Source: a virus. From it: a stretch of DNA of 39,333 nucleotides. Location: positions 1-39,333 of IMG/VR virus record IMGVR_UViG_3300044977_000035; one strand, written 5' to 3'. Both the position numbers and the translations under genes were made by a program. The notes under the pieces are model-generated. The model worked only from the letters and a program-made list of their open reading frames with translations, did no database searches and was not told the DNA's origin. This document shows positions 38,966-39,333 of this stretch, piece by piece; positions within the stretch are counted from its first letter, which is position 1, and each line of letters begins with the position of its first letter.

Positions 38966-39333
38966 TTAACAGAGATCGTCTTCGACGGTCTCAAATCCGT
39001 CTTCGACTGGTTTGATTTCAATGGCCGGACGCTTGTCCGATTCGTGAACCACGTGCGGTTTGCCGTCAGGCTGAACAATAAGCTGCTCGATCTGTTTCAA
39101 ACGCCGTGGCTGATCCTTCAGCGCTTCAAGAATCGGCTTAGGCCCGAGCAGCTTGAAGCTGTACATCTGGTCAACCTTCATCTTGAACTTCTTCATGAGG
39201 TTTTCTGCTTCCTCATCCGAAGACCAGGCCCGGTTACCGCGCTTGCCCGCTACGACCTTTACACCTGGCACGGCGCGGCCTGCGAACACCTCCAGTTCAA
39301 TGCGAGCCCGGACCGCCTTGATCCAATCCTCGA
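38966..39333 (-). CDS. DUF2800 RecB/Cas4-like nuclease, 3' part
   Basis: Continuation of the gene that begins at 1010. The segment 39206-38966 is unique; 39207-39333 repeats the left end. It contains AGRAVPGVKVVAGKRGNRAW and FKLLGPKPILEALKDQ and ends TVEDDLC. The C-terminus is acidic. Nine bases separate its stop from the DUF2815 start on the minus strand. Confidence 0.85.
   Translation of the reverse strand, partial: EDWIKAVRARIELEVFAGRAVPGVKVVAGKRGNRAWSSDEEAENLMKKFKMKVDQMYSFKLLGPKPILEALKDQPRRLKQIEQLIVQPDGKPHVVHESDKRPAIEIKPVEDGFETVEDDLC
39207..39333. repeat. Right copy of 127-bp terminal direct repeat
   Basis: Identical to 1-127. See the left copy for the interpretation. Confidence 0.97.

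Overview
The window is one complete small tailed-phage genome with a podovirus-type gene set. The first 127 bases are repeated exactly as the last 127 bases, so the contig is circular or circularly permuted, with a unit of about 39,206 bp opened inside a minus-strand nuclease gene. The GC-rich sequence, codon use and protein styles suggest a proteobacterial host, perhaps Burkholderiales; the host call is inference. No integrase, phage RNA polymerase, tRNA, CRISPR array or diversity-generating reverse transcriptase was recognised.

Layout. (1) A minus-strand replication and recombination block runs from 1437 across the circular junction to 32108: DUF2800 RecB/Cas4-like nuclease, DUF2815 ssDNA-binding-like protein, family A DNA polymerase, several tiny proteins, VRR-NUC nuclease, SNF2-type helicase, a MazG-like protein and hypotheticals. 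(2) A divergent plus-strand early block (1577-4468) holds short accessory genes, a Ser-Ala repeat protein, two helix-turn-helix proteins and an exported beta-barrel-like protein, and ends at a clear terminator. (3) An AlpA-like gene and a primase-polymerase/helicase fusion (4593-6736) are followed by 11-bp tandem repeats and a perfect inverted repeat, a candidate origin. (4) Two small minus genes (7247-7557) and about 580 bp of repeat-rich non-coding DNA come before the late operon. (5) The late operon (8135-29178) holds TerL, very basic mini-proteins, HNH nuclease, portal, M48-like peptidase, a fibre-like protein, scaffold, capsid, adaptor and tail nozzle, a collar protein, GH19 endolysin and 3TM holin, a dioxygenase-cupin pair and three large internal virion protein candidates. 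(6) After a small reversed lipoprotein-like gene, 29509-32169 holds an ATP-grasp enzyme, an HExxH protein, a small basic protein and a possible small terminase, and converges on the minus block.

Replication probably uses the primase-helicase fusion with the phage's own polymerase, ssDNA-binding protein and nucleases. Transcription probably uses host RNA polymerase: a 20-bp element, CGTTTTGCAnnTGCTATAGT, occurs four times (with a degenerate fifth copy), each just upstream of a gene and oriented towards it. Its GCAnnTGC core is palindromic or nearly so and overlaps an extended -10 box, so it may be both promoter and operator. The parts most worth follow-up are this regulon, the ATP-grasp/HExxH pair, the dioxygenase/cupin pair, the candidate origin and the exported accessory proteins.
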